From: Candidatus Thioglobus vulcanius
GTDB taxonomy: Bacteria; Pseudomonadota; Gammaproteobacteria; PS1; Pseudothioglobaceae
Direction of reading: 5' to 3'
Assembly: GCA_910595855.1 (NCBI GenBank)
Contig: CAJVCJ010000077.1
Location: 1-24,772 of the forward strand
Length of the DNA: 24,772 nt
Below are positions 1-7,273 of this stretch, in pieces. Each line of letters opens with the position of its first letter. Within the stretch, counting starts at the first letter, position 1. Under the pieces are notes generated by a model that made no database searches, was not told the DNA's origin, and saw nothing but the letters and a program-made list of their open reading frames with translations. The position numbers and the translations under genes are program-made.

Positions 1-13
1 TTTTTAGCGAGGA

Positions 14-1231
14 TTATTTTTTAAATTCAGGGTAAGCCTCTAAGCCACATTCTGAAATATCAGAACCAGCATACTCTTCTTCTTCTGAGATTCTGATACC
101 CATAATAGCTTTAAGAATTAACCATAACACTATTGATGTACCAAATACCCATACGAAGATTGTACCTGCACCAGCCAACTGACCTGTGAATGAAACGCCT
201 GAGTTAGTTAATGGTACAGCCAATAAGCCCCATAAACCAACTACACCGTGTACAGAAATCGCACCTACTGGATCATCAATTTTGAACACTTTATCAAGTG
301 TTGAAATTGAGAACACTACCAAGATACCACCAATTGCACCAATCAAAGTTGCTTCAAGTGCTGTTGGCGTATCAGGGCCAGCAGTAATTGCAACAAGACC
401 TGCTAATGCACCGTTTAATGCCATTGTAAGATCTGCTTTACCCCATACTAATTTAACTAGAATTAATGCTGCAATCACACCACCAGCTGCTGCTGCATTA
501 GTATTCAAAAATACCATTGCTACCGCATTAGCGCTTTCTTTACTTGCCATTGCTAACACTGAACCACCGTTAAAACCAAACCAACCTAACCACAGGATGA
601 ATGTACCTAGTGTTGCTAGTGGCATATTTGCACCTGGAATTGCGTTTGATGAACCGTCTTTGTTGTATTTACCCTTACGAGCACCTAGAACAATTACACC
701 TGCTAATGCTGCTGCAGCACCTGCCATGTGAACAATACCTGAGCCAGCAAAGTCAGAAAAACCTAAGTCACCTAACGTGTACATGCCGAATACTGATGCG
801 CCGTTCCATGTCCATGCACCTTCCATTGGGTAGATAACACCCGTGAAAATTACTGCGAAAGCAAAGAAAGTAAATAACTTCATGCGCTCAGCTACTGCAC
901 CAGAAACAATTGACATTGCTGTTGCAACAAATACCACCTGGAAGAAGAAGTCAGAAGGTGCTGCATATGTAGCATCTTTTGCAATTACTTCAATACCGTC
1001 AAGCATAACGCCACCACCATACATAATGTCGTAACCATAAACCATGTAGGTTGTACAAGCGATCGCGTATAAACCGATATTTTTTGTTAAAATTTCTGCC
1101 GTATTTTTACTACGAACCATACCTGCTTCAAGCATCGAGAATCCCGCTGCCATCCACATAACCAATGCACCCATCATTAAGAAATAAAAAGTGTCAATTG
1201 CAAATTGCAATTCTAAAATTGTGTTTTCCAT
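14..1231 (-). CDS. amtB: Ammonium transporter AmtB
   Basis: This inner-membrane channel protein conducts ammonium/ammonia into the cell as a trimer. The 405-residue product is almost entirely hydrophobic helices and shows the Amt/Mep hallmarks: Asp160 followed by the first pore histidine in GSGIVHMAG (His168), the WLGWFGFNGGS segment (about 214-224), and the second pore histidine in ISVHGVVGLWG (His328). A cleaved signal peptide is not obvious. The ATG is preceded by GGAGG (1236-1240) lying in the 9-nt gap after glnK, so the two genes are surely co-transcribed and translationally close. GlnK directly upstream is the usual cytoplasmic gate that plugs the AmtB trimer when nitrogen is sufficient. 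The TAA stop lies at 14-16, so the gene is complete. Identification is firm; transport specificity is taken from the family. Confidence 0.97.
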   Translation of the reverse strand: MENTILELQFAIDTFYFLMMGALVMWMAAGFSMLEAGMVRSKNTAEILTKNIGLYAIACTTYMVYGYDIMYGGGVMLDGIEVIAKDATYAAPSDFFFQVVFVATAMSIVSGAVAERMKLFTFFAFAVIFTGVIYPMEGAWTWNGASVFGMYTLGDLGFSDFAGSGIVHMAGAAAALAGVIVLGARKGKYNKDGSSNAIPGANMPLATLGTFILWLGWFGFNGGSVLAMASKESANAVAMVFLNTNAAAAGGVIAALILVKLVWGKADLTMALNGALAGLVAITAGPDTPTALEATLIGAIGGILVVFSISTLDKVFKIDDPVGAISVHGVVGLWGLLAVPLTNSGVSFTGQLAGAGTIFVWVFGTSIVLWLILKAIMGIRISEEEEYAGSDISECGLEAYPEFKK

Positions 1232-1240
1232 TGTGCCTCC

Positions 1241-1585
1241 TTAAAGTGCTACAGAACCAGTCTCGCCCGTACGGATACGAACCACTTGCTCTAGTGTTGT
1301 AATAAATATCTTTCCATCGCCAATCTTGCCGCCATCTGATTTTGCAGATGAGCTTATAGCCTCAATCGCTGCATCAACTTGATCAGCTGCTATAGCAATT
1401 TCTAATTTCACTTTTGGTAAAAAATCTACTGTATATTCAGCCCCTCTATATAACTCTGTATGTCCTTTTTGACGTCCAAAACCCTTTACTTCAGTTGCTG
1501 TAATACCTGTTACACCAATTGCTGATAGAGCTTCTCTGACATCGTCAAGCTTGAATGGCTTGATAATTGCTGTTACCATTTTCAT
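1241..1585 (-). CDS. glnK: Nitrogen regulatory protein PII (GlnK type)
   Basis: This is a small trimeric signal protein that senses 2-oxoglutarate and ATP/ADP and regulates AmtB and nitrogen-control enzymes. The 114-residue product has the PII T-loop with the uridylylation tyrosine at position 51 (GHTELYRGAEY), plus the GKIGDGKIF B-loop and the C-terminal RIRTGE motif. Its position 9 nt upstream of amtB makes it the GlnK paralogue; a second PII gene lies at 6100-6438. It carries two extra residues (SSAKSDGG against IASSG in the second copy) just before the B-loop. The start has a strong AAGGAG (1593-1598) at good spacing. It is preceded by a leader of about 200 nt containing a terminator-like hairpin, described separately. 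Confidence 0.96.
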   Translation of the reverse strand: MKMVTAIIKPFKLDDVREALSAIGVTGITATEVKGFGRQKGHTELYRGAEYTVDFLPKVKLEIAIAADQVDAAIEAISSSAKSDGGKIGDGKIFITTLEQVVRIRTGETGSVAL

Positions 1586-1609
1586 TGTCTTTCTCCTTTT
1601 TGTTATACC

Positions 1610-1660
1610 AAAAAAATCTCAGTTAACCCTATTCGTATAATTGTAAATAGGACTAACTGA
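1610..1660 (-). promoter_or_regulatory. Attenuator-like hairpin in the glnK leader
   Basis: Read on the minus strand, 1646-1660 and 1619-1633 form a 15-bp stem with a 12-nt loop. The only two non-Watson-Crick positions are adjacent G-U wobbles, which fits an RNA structure on this strand. Two nucleotides after the stem comes a run of seven U (1610-1616), and the glnK Shine-Dalgarno follows 11 nt later. This is the shape of an intrinsic terminator placed between promoter and gene. It could act as an attenuator, or end a short RNA of about 175 nt. No known riboswitch consensus was recognised. Confidence 0.5.
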
Positions 1661-1672
1661 CATCAACACAAC

Positions 1673-1704
1673 TTTTGCATTAACCCCCTGTGAAGTATGC
1701 AAAA
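1673..1704 (-). repeat. Second stem-loop in the glnK leader
   Basis: TTTTGCAT at 1673-1680 and ATGCAAAA at 1697-1704 are perfect 8-bp inverted arms around a 16-base loop that includes a run of five C on the plus strand (G on the transcript). It sits just upstream of the terminator-like hairpin, within the presumed leader RNA. The arms are AT-rich and could be chance. Confidence 0.3.
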
Positions 1705-1790
1705 AAATATTTAAACCCAAGTTGTAATAGAATTTAATTAAATGTCTGTGTTTGCTGTTAATACCCAACGATGAGCCTTAACTGCGCTTA

Positions 1791-1799
1791 ATTATAGCA
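1791..1799 (-). promoter_or_regulatory. Extended -10 promoter for glnK-amtB
   Basis: The minus strand reads TGCTATAAT, a perfect extended -10 (TGnTATAAT). The -35 region is poor (TGCATA at 17 bp spacing), as is common with extended -10 promoters. The predicted start is near 1784, giving a leader of about 200 nt before glnK. No convincing sigma-54 GG-N10-GC site was found, although that is the usual type for glnK-amtB in enteric bacteria. Confidence 0.4.
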
Positions 1800-1907
1800 A
1801 TATTAAAAGTAAATATGCATTACTTTATAGTTAAATCAACATCACTAAAATTAGCGTAGTTATCTTCAAAAAAATCATTAATAGAAAGATAATGACTTCA
1901 ATCATAT

Positions 1908-1932
1908 GAAAAACTGAGGCCTACCTTAGTTT
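1908..1932 (-). terminator. Probable rho-independent terminator of dapA-bamC-ligA
   Basis: On the minus strand AAACTAAGG pairs with CCTCAGTTT around a 4-base loop, with one A-C mismatch, and runs into a U tract (A at 1909-1913 on the plus strand). It begins about 30 nt after the ligA stop and faces the right way. Confidence 0.55.
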
Positions 1933-1964
1933 ACGATTCATAGTGCATAATTCACAACAAGCTA

Positions 1965-3863
1965 TCAACCAATCATGTTGATATAATCCCGCTCCTTAAT
2001 CACCTCAACATTAAACTTCTCAGCACTTTCGATTTTCTTTTGTCCGACGTTATCACCAACAATTAAGTAATCAGTTTTGCCAGTAACACTTGAAACAACC
2101 TGTATGCCAATAGACTTAGCGTGCTTTTTCATATCATCTCTCGATCCTTGCATTTTTCCAGTAAAGACAATTTTCTTTCCAACAAGCGGGTGAGAGAAAT
2201 CTAAATTATTCCGATTAAGCGGTGTTAACTCCAAATTAAATTCATAACTGGAAAGCAGATCAAATTCATCACGTACACTTTTTAGACCATCAACAATCAA
2301 CTCAGCACTTAATACCGCAAAGCCATCAATATTGGCGATTTGAAGCATATCAAGTTCAAAAATATCTTTGATTGAGCAAAATTTCAGTAAGTTTTCACAA
2401 TTACCCATGCCCATTCTTGCGATTCCAAATGCAGCTAAAAAACGCCAATCTTCAATTTCTTCAGAGGATGAGCGTTTTAGTTGATTGAGTAAATTTGCAC
2501 TGGTTTTATCACCAAATCCCATCTGGGTAAAATCGTATTCACTCAGTTGATAAATTTTAGAAATTTTGCGAATGCCGTGTTCATAGAGCTTTTCAATAGT
2601 GGCAATACCAAAACCATCATTATTAGCCAATATTTTGAAAAAATATTCCATTCTAGCAACGATTTGCGCCGGGCACTCACTATGGTTAACGCACATCAAA
2701 AAATCAGACTGCCACACCAAATCTGCTTTACAACTTGGACAGTAGCTAGGAATGTTTGTTTCTACTGACTTTAACACTTTGATGATTTTAGGAATAACCA
2801 ACCCTGAGCGAGTTAACTCAACAACACTACCCGCACCTAAGCCTTGCTCTTTAACCAGGCCATAATGATGGCCAGTCGCTCTGACTATAGTAGCACCACT
2901 AAGCAGTGTCGGCTCTAGCTCAGCCACTGGTGTAATCTTTCCTGTTCGACCCACTTGTGGCGTCACTCCTAACACCTTAACCTGAGCCTTGTCTTTATTT
3001 TCCTTAAAAGCAATTTGCCATCGATGAAATTTTCGATTGGCACCCATATGCTTTTTTAATTTCTGATTAGTTGTTTCAAATACCACGCCATCGACATCAA
3101 AATCAACTGCTAATGAAATGTTATTAATGATTTTATCAAAATTTTCAATAGTCTCTTCAATACTACCAAGCCACTTTGGCAACTGAGCAAAAGGCACAAA
3201 CAATGCTGCGCTTTCTGCAATAGCTTGCCTAGCCCTTTCGTCTAAAGGTTTTTCCTTAATAAGGCTAGCCTGGAAATTTCGAGGATATTCAAATTTGTCT
3301 GAAAGATGTTGATCGAAATAGCTTTTCTTAATAACAATTTCACCTGCACCCTGGCCACGTCCAGATTCATTAAAAACTTGCAAGCCACGATCAAAAACAC
3401 GAGTGATGTCGCTGCCTTTTTTTCCATCACCACGTGTATATAAATGACTACCGTCATCATACCCAGCAAAGCCATCTAATTTTGGTGTCGCCTTAATTTG
3501 AATACTTTTACTATTAATATTAATCTCAAGACAGGATTTCTGCAGGCGCTCGATCCACTTATGGATTTCACCCCAAGAATAAGCCTTCTCAGTAGATAGC
3601 ATGATTTCAGGTAGTAATACCTTTTCATCAGAAAATCCCTGCCCCTCGGGTTCAATAAATTGAAGGAGCTCGTGTTGAGGTAGTCTTTTTTTTAACTCGG
3701 CAAGGTAAATAAAATCATAGTCTTGATCACTAATAATTGGATGACCTTGTCGATAAGCGCTATTGGCCTGTTGACAAAATTTAGCCAGGTCATCATTCGA
3801 CAAATCACCCAAAAGAATCTTCTGCTGGATGATATTTTGAATCAAGCCTTTTGACAAGCTCAT
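1965..3863 (-). CDS. ligA: Divergent NAD-dependent DNA ligase (LigA-like)
   Basis: The product resembles bacterial NAD-dependent ligases, which seal nicks using NAD+. Visible in order: Ia-like N-terminus (DQDYDFIYLAELKKRL, about 46-61), adenylation motif KLDG (Lys128), TRGDGKKGSD (143-152), GEI (Glu175), PRN (Arg195), DGVV (258-261), RWQIAFK (Lys287), the OB-fold motif QVGRTGKITPVAELEP, a four-cysteine zinc finger (Cys375, 378, 391, 397), helix-hairpin-helix region, and a C-terminal BRCT domain (about 560-632). At 632 residues it is shorter than the usual 670 or so. Several residues normally invariant are changed: Glu before KxDG is Thr126, the Arg after PRN is Ile/Lys, and the motif IV Lys is Glu263. 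The frame is intact and all domains are present, so it is not a pseudogene, but it may be a divergent or second ligase rather than the main one. It is the third gene after dapA and bamC, with a 10-nt gap. Confidence 0.85.
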   Translation of the reverse strand: MSLSKGLIQNIIQQKILLGDLSNDDLAKFCQQANSAYRQGHPIISDQDYDFIYLAELKKRLPQHELLQFIEPEGQGFSDEKVLLPEIMLSTEKAYSWGEIHKWIERLQKSCLEININSKSIQIKATPKLDGFAGYDDGSHLYTRGDGKKGSDITRVFDRGLQVFNESGRGQGAGEIVIKKSYFDQHLSDKFEYPRNFQASLIKEKPLDERARQAIAESAALFVPFAQLPKWLGSIEETIENFDKIINNISLAVDFDVDGVVFETTNQKLKKHMGANRKFHRWQIAFKENKDKAQVKVLGVTPQVGRTGKITPVAELEPTLLSGATIVRATGHHYGLVKEQGLGAGSVVELTRSGLVIPKIIKVLKSVETNIPSYCPSCKADLVWQSDFLMCVNHSECPAQIVARMEYFFKILANNDGFGIATIEKLYEHGIRKISKIYQLSEYDFTQMGFGDKTSANLLNQLKRSSSEEIEDWRFLAAFGIARMGMGNCENLLKFCSIKDIFELDMLQIANIDGFAVLSAELIVDGLKSVRDEFDLLSSYEFNLELTPLNRNNLDFSHPLVGKKIVFTGKMQGSRDDMKKHAKSIGIQVVSSVTGKTDYLIVGDNVGQKKIESAEKFNVEVIKERDYINMIG

Positions 3864-3873
3864 TAAGCTTTGC

Positions 3874-5007
3874 TTAGAATTGTTTAGCGATATCGCCTAA
3901 GAACTCGTAGCTAAAATCAATGGTTGCCTGCTCATTTTCTTCAGAAAGATCATTGAAATAAACCTCAGTTAAGTTGCTATCAATTTGTTTGACCATAATC
4001 TGGAATGACTTTTTGATCGCATCATCACCAAACATACGTGAGAAGATACCTTGATCTTCGGTTCTAGCAATATTAACGTAGAAGCTACCTTCTTTAACGT
4101 CCTTATCATCAATTTCAACATTTAACTGATCTAGAGCCCAACCCATGTTATCCCAAGTGTCATAACGAGATAGTGAGAATACTAACTTGGCGTAACCACC
4201 AACTCCTTTTGCCACTTCTACAGTTAATTTTTGCGCTTCTTTAGCTGCAATAATTTTTTCTCTAGCAACAGCATGATCACTTCCTAAGAATGTCATCAGA
4301 CGATATAGCATTTCTGTTTCTAATGCTTGATCTTTAGGTCGAGACTGCCAAATAGTATTTTCATCATCACTTCCAGCTTTGGTTATCACTTCTTCCATTG
4401 AAGTTAGAGATAGGTAAACAGCTGTTTTTTTACCATTTTCAAAGGGCTCAATACGAATACGGTATTTATCAATAATTGGTAGTGCATATTTTGCAGAAAT
4501 AGCTTTTTTCAACATTGAGCGAATAAGACCAACTGACTGATCTGGAATTTCAGGATGGTTTTCTAAAAAATCAGTCTCCATTATGCCAACCTTCTTGTTG
4601 CTATTTTTAATGGCGAAGCCATGAGATTTAAAAAAGCTTTTAGATAAATTCCAAACAGCTTCTGACTCTTTATCAACCACCAACCAACGACGCTCACCTG
4701 CACGCTTAACTTCAACATTTGAAAGCGTTCTTAGAATGCTTGAAGCCTCCTTAATGGCCTTATCTTTATCAGAAAAACTAATCGTATCTTCTTGGATATT
4801 AGGAACGTACTCGCTTAATTTAAAGGCGTCTTGAGAGCTTGGCTTGGTTAAATCTGGCGGGATTTCTAATGAAGTAACTGTCTTATTTGAATAATACTTA
4901 ATATCTCGTTCACCTAGATTTAATGTCTTTTCTTCTTCTTTGTTGTCCATTGAAAAACAACCACCTAAAGATAAGGCTATTACCATTGTTGTGATTTTTT
5001 TTATCAT
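3874..5007 (-). CDS. bamC: Outer membrane assembly lipoprotein BamC
   Basis: BamC is an accessory lipoprotein of the BAM complex, which inserts beta-barrel proteins into the outer membrane. I start it at the ATG at 5007, where the protein opens with a lipoprotein signal peptide: MIKK, a hydrophobic stretch, and lipobox SLGGC with Cys17 as the lipidation site. The open frame extends 32 codons further upstream, but that part overlaps dapA and would bury the signal peptide. The family signature SLEIPPDLTKP lies at about 46-55, followed by two helix-grip type domains. The length is 377 residues against 344 in E. coli. The start is 2 nt after the dapA stop, with AGG in the dapA tail. The dapA-bamC order is the classic gammaproteobacterial arrangement (bamC was once called dapX). 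Confidence 0.92.
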   Translation of the reverse strand: MIKKITTMVIALSLGGCFSMDNKEEEKTLNLGERDIKYYSNKTVTSLEIPPDLTKPSSQDAFKLSEYVPNIQEDTISFSDKDKAIKEASSILRTLSNVEVKRAGERRWLVVDKESEAVWNLSKSFFKSHGFAIKNSNKKVGIMETDFLENHPEIPDQSVGLIRSMLKKAISAKYALPIIDKYRIRIEPFENGKKTAVYLSLTSMEEVITKAGSDDENTIWQSRPKDQALETEMLYRLMTFLGSDHAVAREKIIAAKEAQKLTVEVAKGVGGYAKLVFSLSRYDTWDNMGWALDQLNVEIDDKDVKEGSFYVNIARTEDQGIFSRMFGDDAIKKSFQIMVKQIDSNLTEVYFNDLSEENEQATIDFSYEFLGDIAKQF

Positions 5008-5009
5008 AA

Positions 5010-5900
5010 TTATATAACCTTTAAATTGGATAAATCCTGCTCTAATGTTACTTGAGCTTGTTGTGATAATTTTGTTAATGGTAGGCGAATTCCACTGCCA
5101 CATTTCCCCATTTTATGCATCGCCCACTTAACTGGTATTGGGTTAGATTCAATAAATAAATTTTGATGTAGATTGATTAAAGACTGATTGATCAACTCTG
5201 CATTAGTGCGATCATCATTAAATGCTGCCTCATAAGCCTCTGAAAGAGCTTTTGGCGCAACATTAGCAGTTACAGAAATACCACCATGACCGCCCATTAA
5301 AATAAATTCAATCGCGGTTGCATCATCACCACTATACAATAAAAAATCCTCTGGACATTGATCTATCAACGCTTGAGCTACAGCTAAATCGCCAGTTGCA
5401 TCTTTGATGCCAATGATGTTTTTTATCGTTGATAAACGAACAGCTGTTTCTACAGATAAATCTACCGCTGTTCTACCAGGAACATTGTATAAAATTTGAT
5501 CAATATCGACCGTTTCAGCAATCAGCTTATAATGCTGATATAGACCTTCTTGAGTGGGCTTATTGTAATACGGTGTTACCAGTAAACAAGCATCCGCACC
5601 CATATCTTTAGCCGCTTGAGTTAATTCAATCGCCTCAGAAGTTGAGTTGGCACCCGTGCCAGCAATAATTGCAATGCGCTTATCAGCAAACTCAATGGTT
5701 TTTTTCATGACTTTGATATGCTCTTGCTGATTAAGCGTTGCACTCTCACCAGTTGTCCCCATTGTAATAATGGCTTTGGTTCCAGACTCAACATGAAACT
5801 CAACTAACGCTTCAAGCGCATCAAAATCTACCAAGCCATTATCAAACATGGGGGTTATAAGAGCGACCATAGAGCCAGTTAAAGGATGATTTATACGCAT
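5010..5900 (-). CDS. dapA: 4-hydroxy-tetrahydrodipicolinate synthase DapA
   Basis: DapA condenses pyruvate with aspartate semialdehyde, the first committed step to diaminopimelate and lysine. The sequence shows TTGESATL (about 49-56), the catalytic tyrosine in YNVPGRT (Tyr138, Arg143) and the Schiff-base lysine in GIKDATGD (Lys166). I chose the ATG at 5900, giving 296 residues (E. coli 292); a TTG four codons upstream (5912) extends the frame, but neither start has a clear Shine-Dalgarno. It heads the unit dapA-bamC-ligA. dapE, a later step of the same pathway, lies at 7274-8404 in another unit. Confidence 0.97.
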   Translation of the reverse strand: MRINHPLTGSMVALITPMFDNGLVDFDALEALVEFHVESGTKAIITMGTTGESATLNQQEHIKVMKKTIEFADKRIAIIAGTGANSTSEAIELTQAAKDMGADACLLVTPYYNKPTQEGLYQHYKLIAETVDIDQILYNVPGRTAVDLSVETAVRLSTIKNIIGIKDATGDLAVAQALIDQCPEDFLLYSGDDATAIEFILMGGHGGISVTANVAPKALSEAYEAAFNDDRTNAELINQSLINLHQNLFIESNPIPVKWAMHKMGKCGSGIRLPLTKLSQQAQVTLEQDLSNLKVI

Positions 5901-5930
5901 TACTGAAAACAATAAAAATGATTAAATTTA

Positions 5931-5936
5931 ATTATA
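5931..5936 (-). promoter_or_regulatory. Candidate -10 element of dapA
   Basis: TATAAT on the minus strand, about 25 nt upstream of the predicted transcript start to ATG interval, in the short gap between the glnB terminator and dapA. The -35 is poor. A promoter is needed here because a strong terminator separates dapA from glnB. Confidence 0.4.
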
Positions 5937-5960
5937 TACGAATGCAGTTTTTTAGGCATA

Positions 5961-5996
5961 AAAAAACCCGCTAAAAACAAAGTCTTTAGCGGGTTT
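5961..5996 (-). terminator. Strong rho-independent terminator after glnB
   Basis: AAACCCGCTAAA and TTTAGCGGGTTT form a perfect 12-bp stem with a 9-nt loop. On the minus strand the stem is followed by further U residues. It ends the glnB transcript about 105 nt after the stop codon. Confidence 0.88.
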
Positions 5997-6014
5997 AATC
6001 AGTCTAGATTTATT

Positions 6015-6077
6015 CTATAAATCGCAACCTCGTTCTTTATGAGGGGTGGTATCCAAACCTTCAGTAAAGCCAATCAT
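6015..6077 (-). CDS. Possible 20-aa peptide between glnB and its terminator
   Basis: An ATG-to-TAG frame of 20 codons (beginning MIGFTEGLDTTPHKERG) lies between the glnB stop and the terminator. It has no visible Shine-Dalgarno and may be chance. The composition (acidic, basic and glycine residues, one cysteine) is less AT-biased than random sequence here would give. The stretch could equally be a structured 3' UTR or the body of a small RNA. I do not recognise it. Confidence 0.2.
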   Translation of the reverse strand: MIGFTEGLDTTPHKERGCDL

Positions 6078-6099
6078 GTTAATAATAATTTTTTACTCT

Positions 6100-6438
6100 T
6101 TAAAGTGCGTCTTGATCCATCTCACTAGTACGGATTCGGACCACTCTTTCTAAATTAGAAACAAAAATCTTGCCATCGCCCACTTTTCCAGAACTGGCAA
6201 TATTACTAATTGCTTCAATAACTGAATCAAGCTTTGATGCTGCTATTGCAACTTCTAATTTAATTTTTGGTAAAAAATCAATTTGATACTCTGCGCCACG
6301 ATATAACTCGGTGTGGCCTTTTTGACGACCAAAACCTTTTACTTCGGTTACGGTAATGCCAGATACGCCAACTTCTGAAAGCGCCTCTCTAACATCGTCT
6401 AGTTTGTGCGGTCGTAGAATTGCTGTTACAAGTTTCAC
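6100..6438 (-). CDS. glnB: Nitrogen regulatory protein PII (GlnB)
   Basis: This is the second PII signal protein of the window, presumed to control glutamine synthetase adenylylation and nitrogen two-component signalling. I place the start at the GTG at 6438, because AAGGAG lies 6 nt upstream and the product then has exactly 112 residues beginning with the family's MKLVTAILRPHKLDDVR. A TTG eight codons upstream would put extra residues on the N-terminus and hide the Shine-Dalgarno inside the gene. Tyr51 of the T-loop (GHTELYRGAEY) is present and the B-loop reads GKVGDGKIF. The T-loop is the same as in the GlnK copy at 1241-1585 apart from positions after Tyr51. It is monocistronic, with its own promoter (6551-6579) and terminator (5961-5996). 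Confidence 0.95.
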   Translation of the reverse strand: MKLVTAILRPHKLDDVREALSEVGVSGITVTEVKGFGRQKGHTELYRGAEYQIDFLPKIKLEVAIAASKLDSVIEAISNIASSGKVGDGKIFVSNLERVVRIRTSEMDQDAL

Positions 6439-6550
6439 ACCCTTCTCCTTCGAAATTTGCAAACCTCATAGCTTGCATTATAGAAATAAACCCTTCGTGG
6501 GTAACTTTGCCTGTGTCAACAACTTACACCGTTGTAGATTGTTACTGATT

Positions 6551-6579
6551 ATTATAGGTTTTTCCAAGAAAAAAGTAAA
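6551..6579 (-). promoter_or_regulatory. Sigma-70 type promoter upstream of glnB
   Basis: The minus strand has TTTACT (6574-6579), a 17-bp spacer and TATAAT (6551-6556), in the gap after the trmD stop. A second TATAAT at 6477-6482 with a weaker -35 (TTACCC, 16 bp) lies closer to the gene, so there may be two start sites, near 6544 and 6470. Confidence 0.5.
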
Positions 6580-6594
6580 TACTCTTTGTATGTG

Positions 6595-7269
6595 TTATTT
6601 AGAGATTAAATCCTGACGCTTTAATTGTGTGTTTTTTAACGCCTGGTCTTTGCGCCAAGCGTCGATTTTCGCCTGATGACCACTTAGCAACACCTCCGGA
6701 ACTTTTTGGCCATCAATTTCCTCTGGACGTGTGTAGTGCGGATAGTCAAGCAAACCATCAGCAAATGAATCGTTCAATGAGTCTTGATTGCCTAGCACCC
6801 CAGGTACTTGTCTACAAACACTGTCGATTAATACCATAGCGGCTAACTCACCACCACTAATGACATAATCTCCAATTGAAATTTCCATATCCACATCTTG
6901 CTCAATTATGCGCTCATCCACCCCTTCATAGCGACCACATAACAGTGTGATTGAATCAAGCTGAGAGATTTCTGCAGCCAATTGATGAGTAAGTTTTGAA
7001 CCTTGTGGGGATAGATAAATCACCTTTGAGTTAGGTTTTTTTTGCTTAATTTCAGTAATGCAGCGACGAATAGGCTCAACCTGCATCACCATTCCTGCAC
7101 CACCACCATAAGATTTATCATCAATATTTCGGTGCTTATTATCGGAAAAATCTCTTAGTTGCCATGTATGGATACTTAATAATGATTTTTTAATGCCGCG
7201 GGCAATCACACCTTCATCTTTAATGGCTGAAAACATAGCAGGGAAAAGCGTTATAACATCAAAACGCAT
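6595..7269 (-). CDS. trmD: tRNA (guanine-N1)-methyltransferase TrmD
   Basis: TrmD methylates G37 next to the anticodon in tRNAs with G36-G37, using S-adenosylmethionine, and prevents +1 frameshifting. Visible motifs: MRFDVITLFP at the start, the trefoil-knot SAM site in LSPQG (86-90), LLCGRYEGVDERI (109-121) and GDYVISGGELAAMVLID (133-149), then DSFADGLLDYPHYTRP (167-182) with the catalytic-region aspartate. At 224 residues it is about 30 shorter than the E. coli enzyme, ending soon after the tail helix with KRQDLISK. It is usually found as rpsP-rimM-trmD-rplS; here it is the last gene after dapE (4-nt gap), in a unit that begins with a tRNA it should modify. Confidence 0.95.
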   Translation of the reverse strand: MRFDVITLFPAMFSAIKDEGVIARGIKKSLLSIHTWQLRDFSDNKHRNIDDKSYGGGAGMVMQVEPIRRCITEIKQKKPNSKVIYLSPQGSKLTHQLAAEISQLDSITLLCGRYEGVDERIIEQDVDMEISIGDYVISGGELAAMVLIDSVCRQVPGVLGNQDSLNDSFADGLLDYPHYTRPEEIDGQKVPEVLLSGHQAKIDAWRKDQALKNTQLKRQDLISK

Positions 7270-7273
7270 AATT

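Larger units (their letters stand above)
1586..1964. other. 379-bp intergenic region between ligA and glnK
   Basis: This is the only stretch over 300 bases without a gene. From right to left it holds the probable ligA terminator (1908-1932), about 100 AT-rich bases in which I see nothing, an extended -10 (1791-1799), two stem-loops (1673-1704 and 1619-1660), and the glnK Shine-Dalgarno (1593-1598). A 14-codon ATG reading frame spans the terminator-like hairpin on the minus strand but has no ribosome-binding site. Confidence 0.6.

Noticed and set aside
186..1034. Plus-strand open frames opposite amtB
   Set aside because: They are low-complexity mirror frames of a hydrophobic membrane protein gene with clear motifs on the minus strand.
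1619..1665. 14-codon ATG frame across the glnK leader hairpin
   Set aside because: No Shine-Dalgarno, and its limits simply follow the arms of the hairpin; more easily explained as chance.
1586..1800. Sigma-54 promoter or glutamine riboswitch before glnK
   Set aside because: No GG-N10-GC spacing could be found on the minus strand, and the riboswitch core as I recall it is not present.
5008..5103. 32-codon N-terminal extension of bamC
   Set aside because: It overlaps dapA in another frame and would precede a good lipoprotein signal peptide and lipobox.
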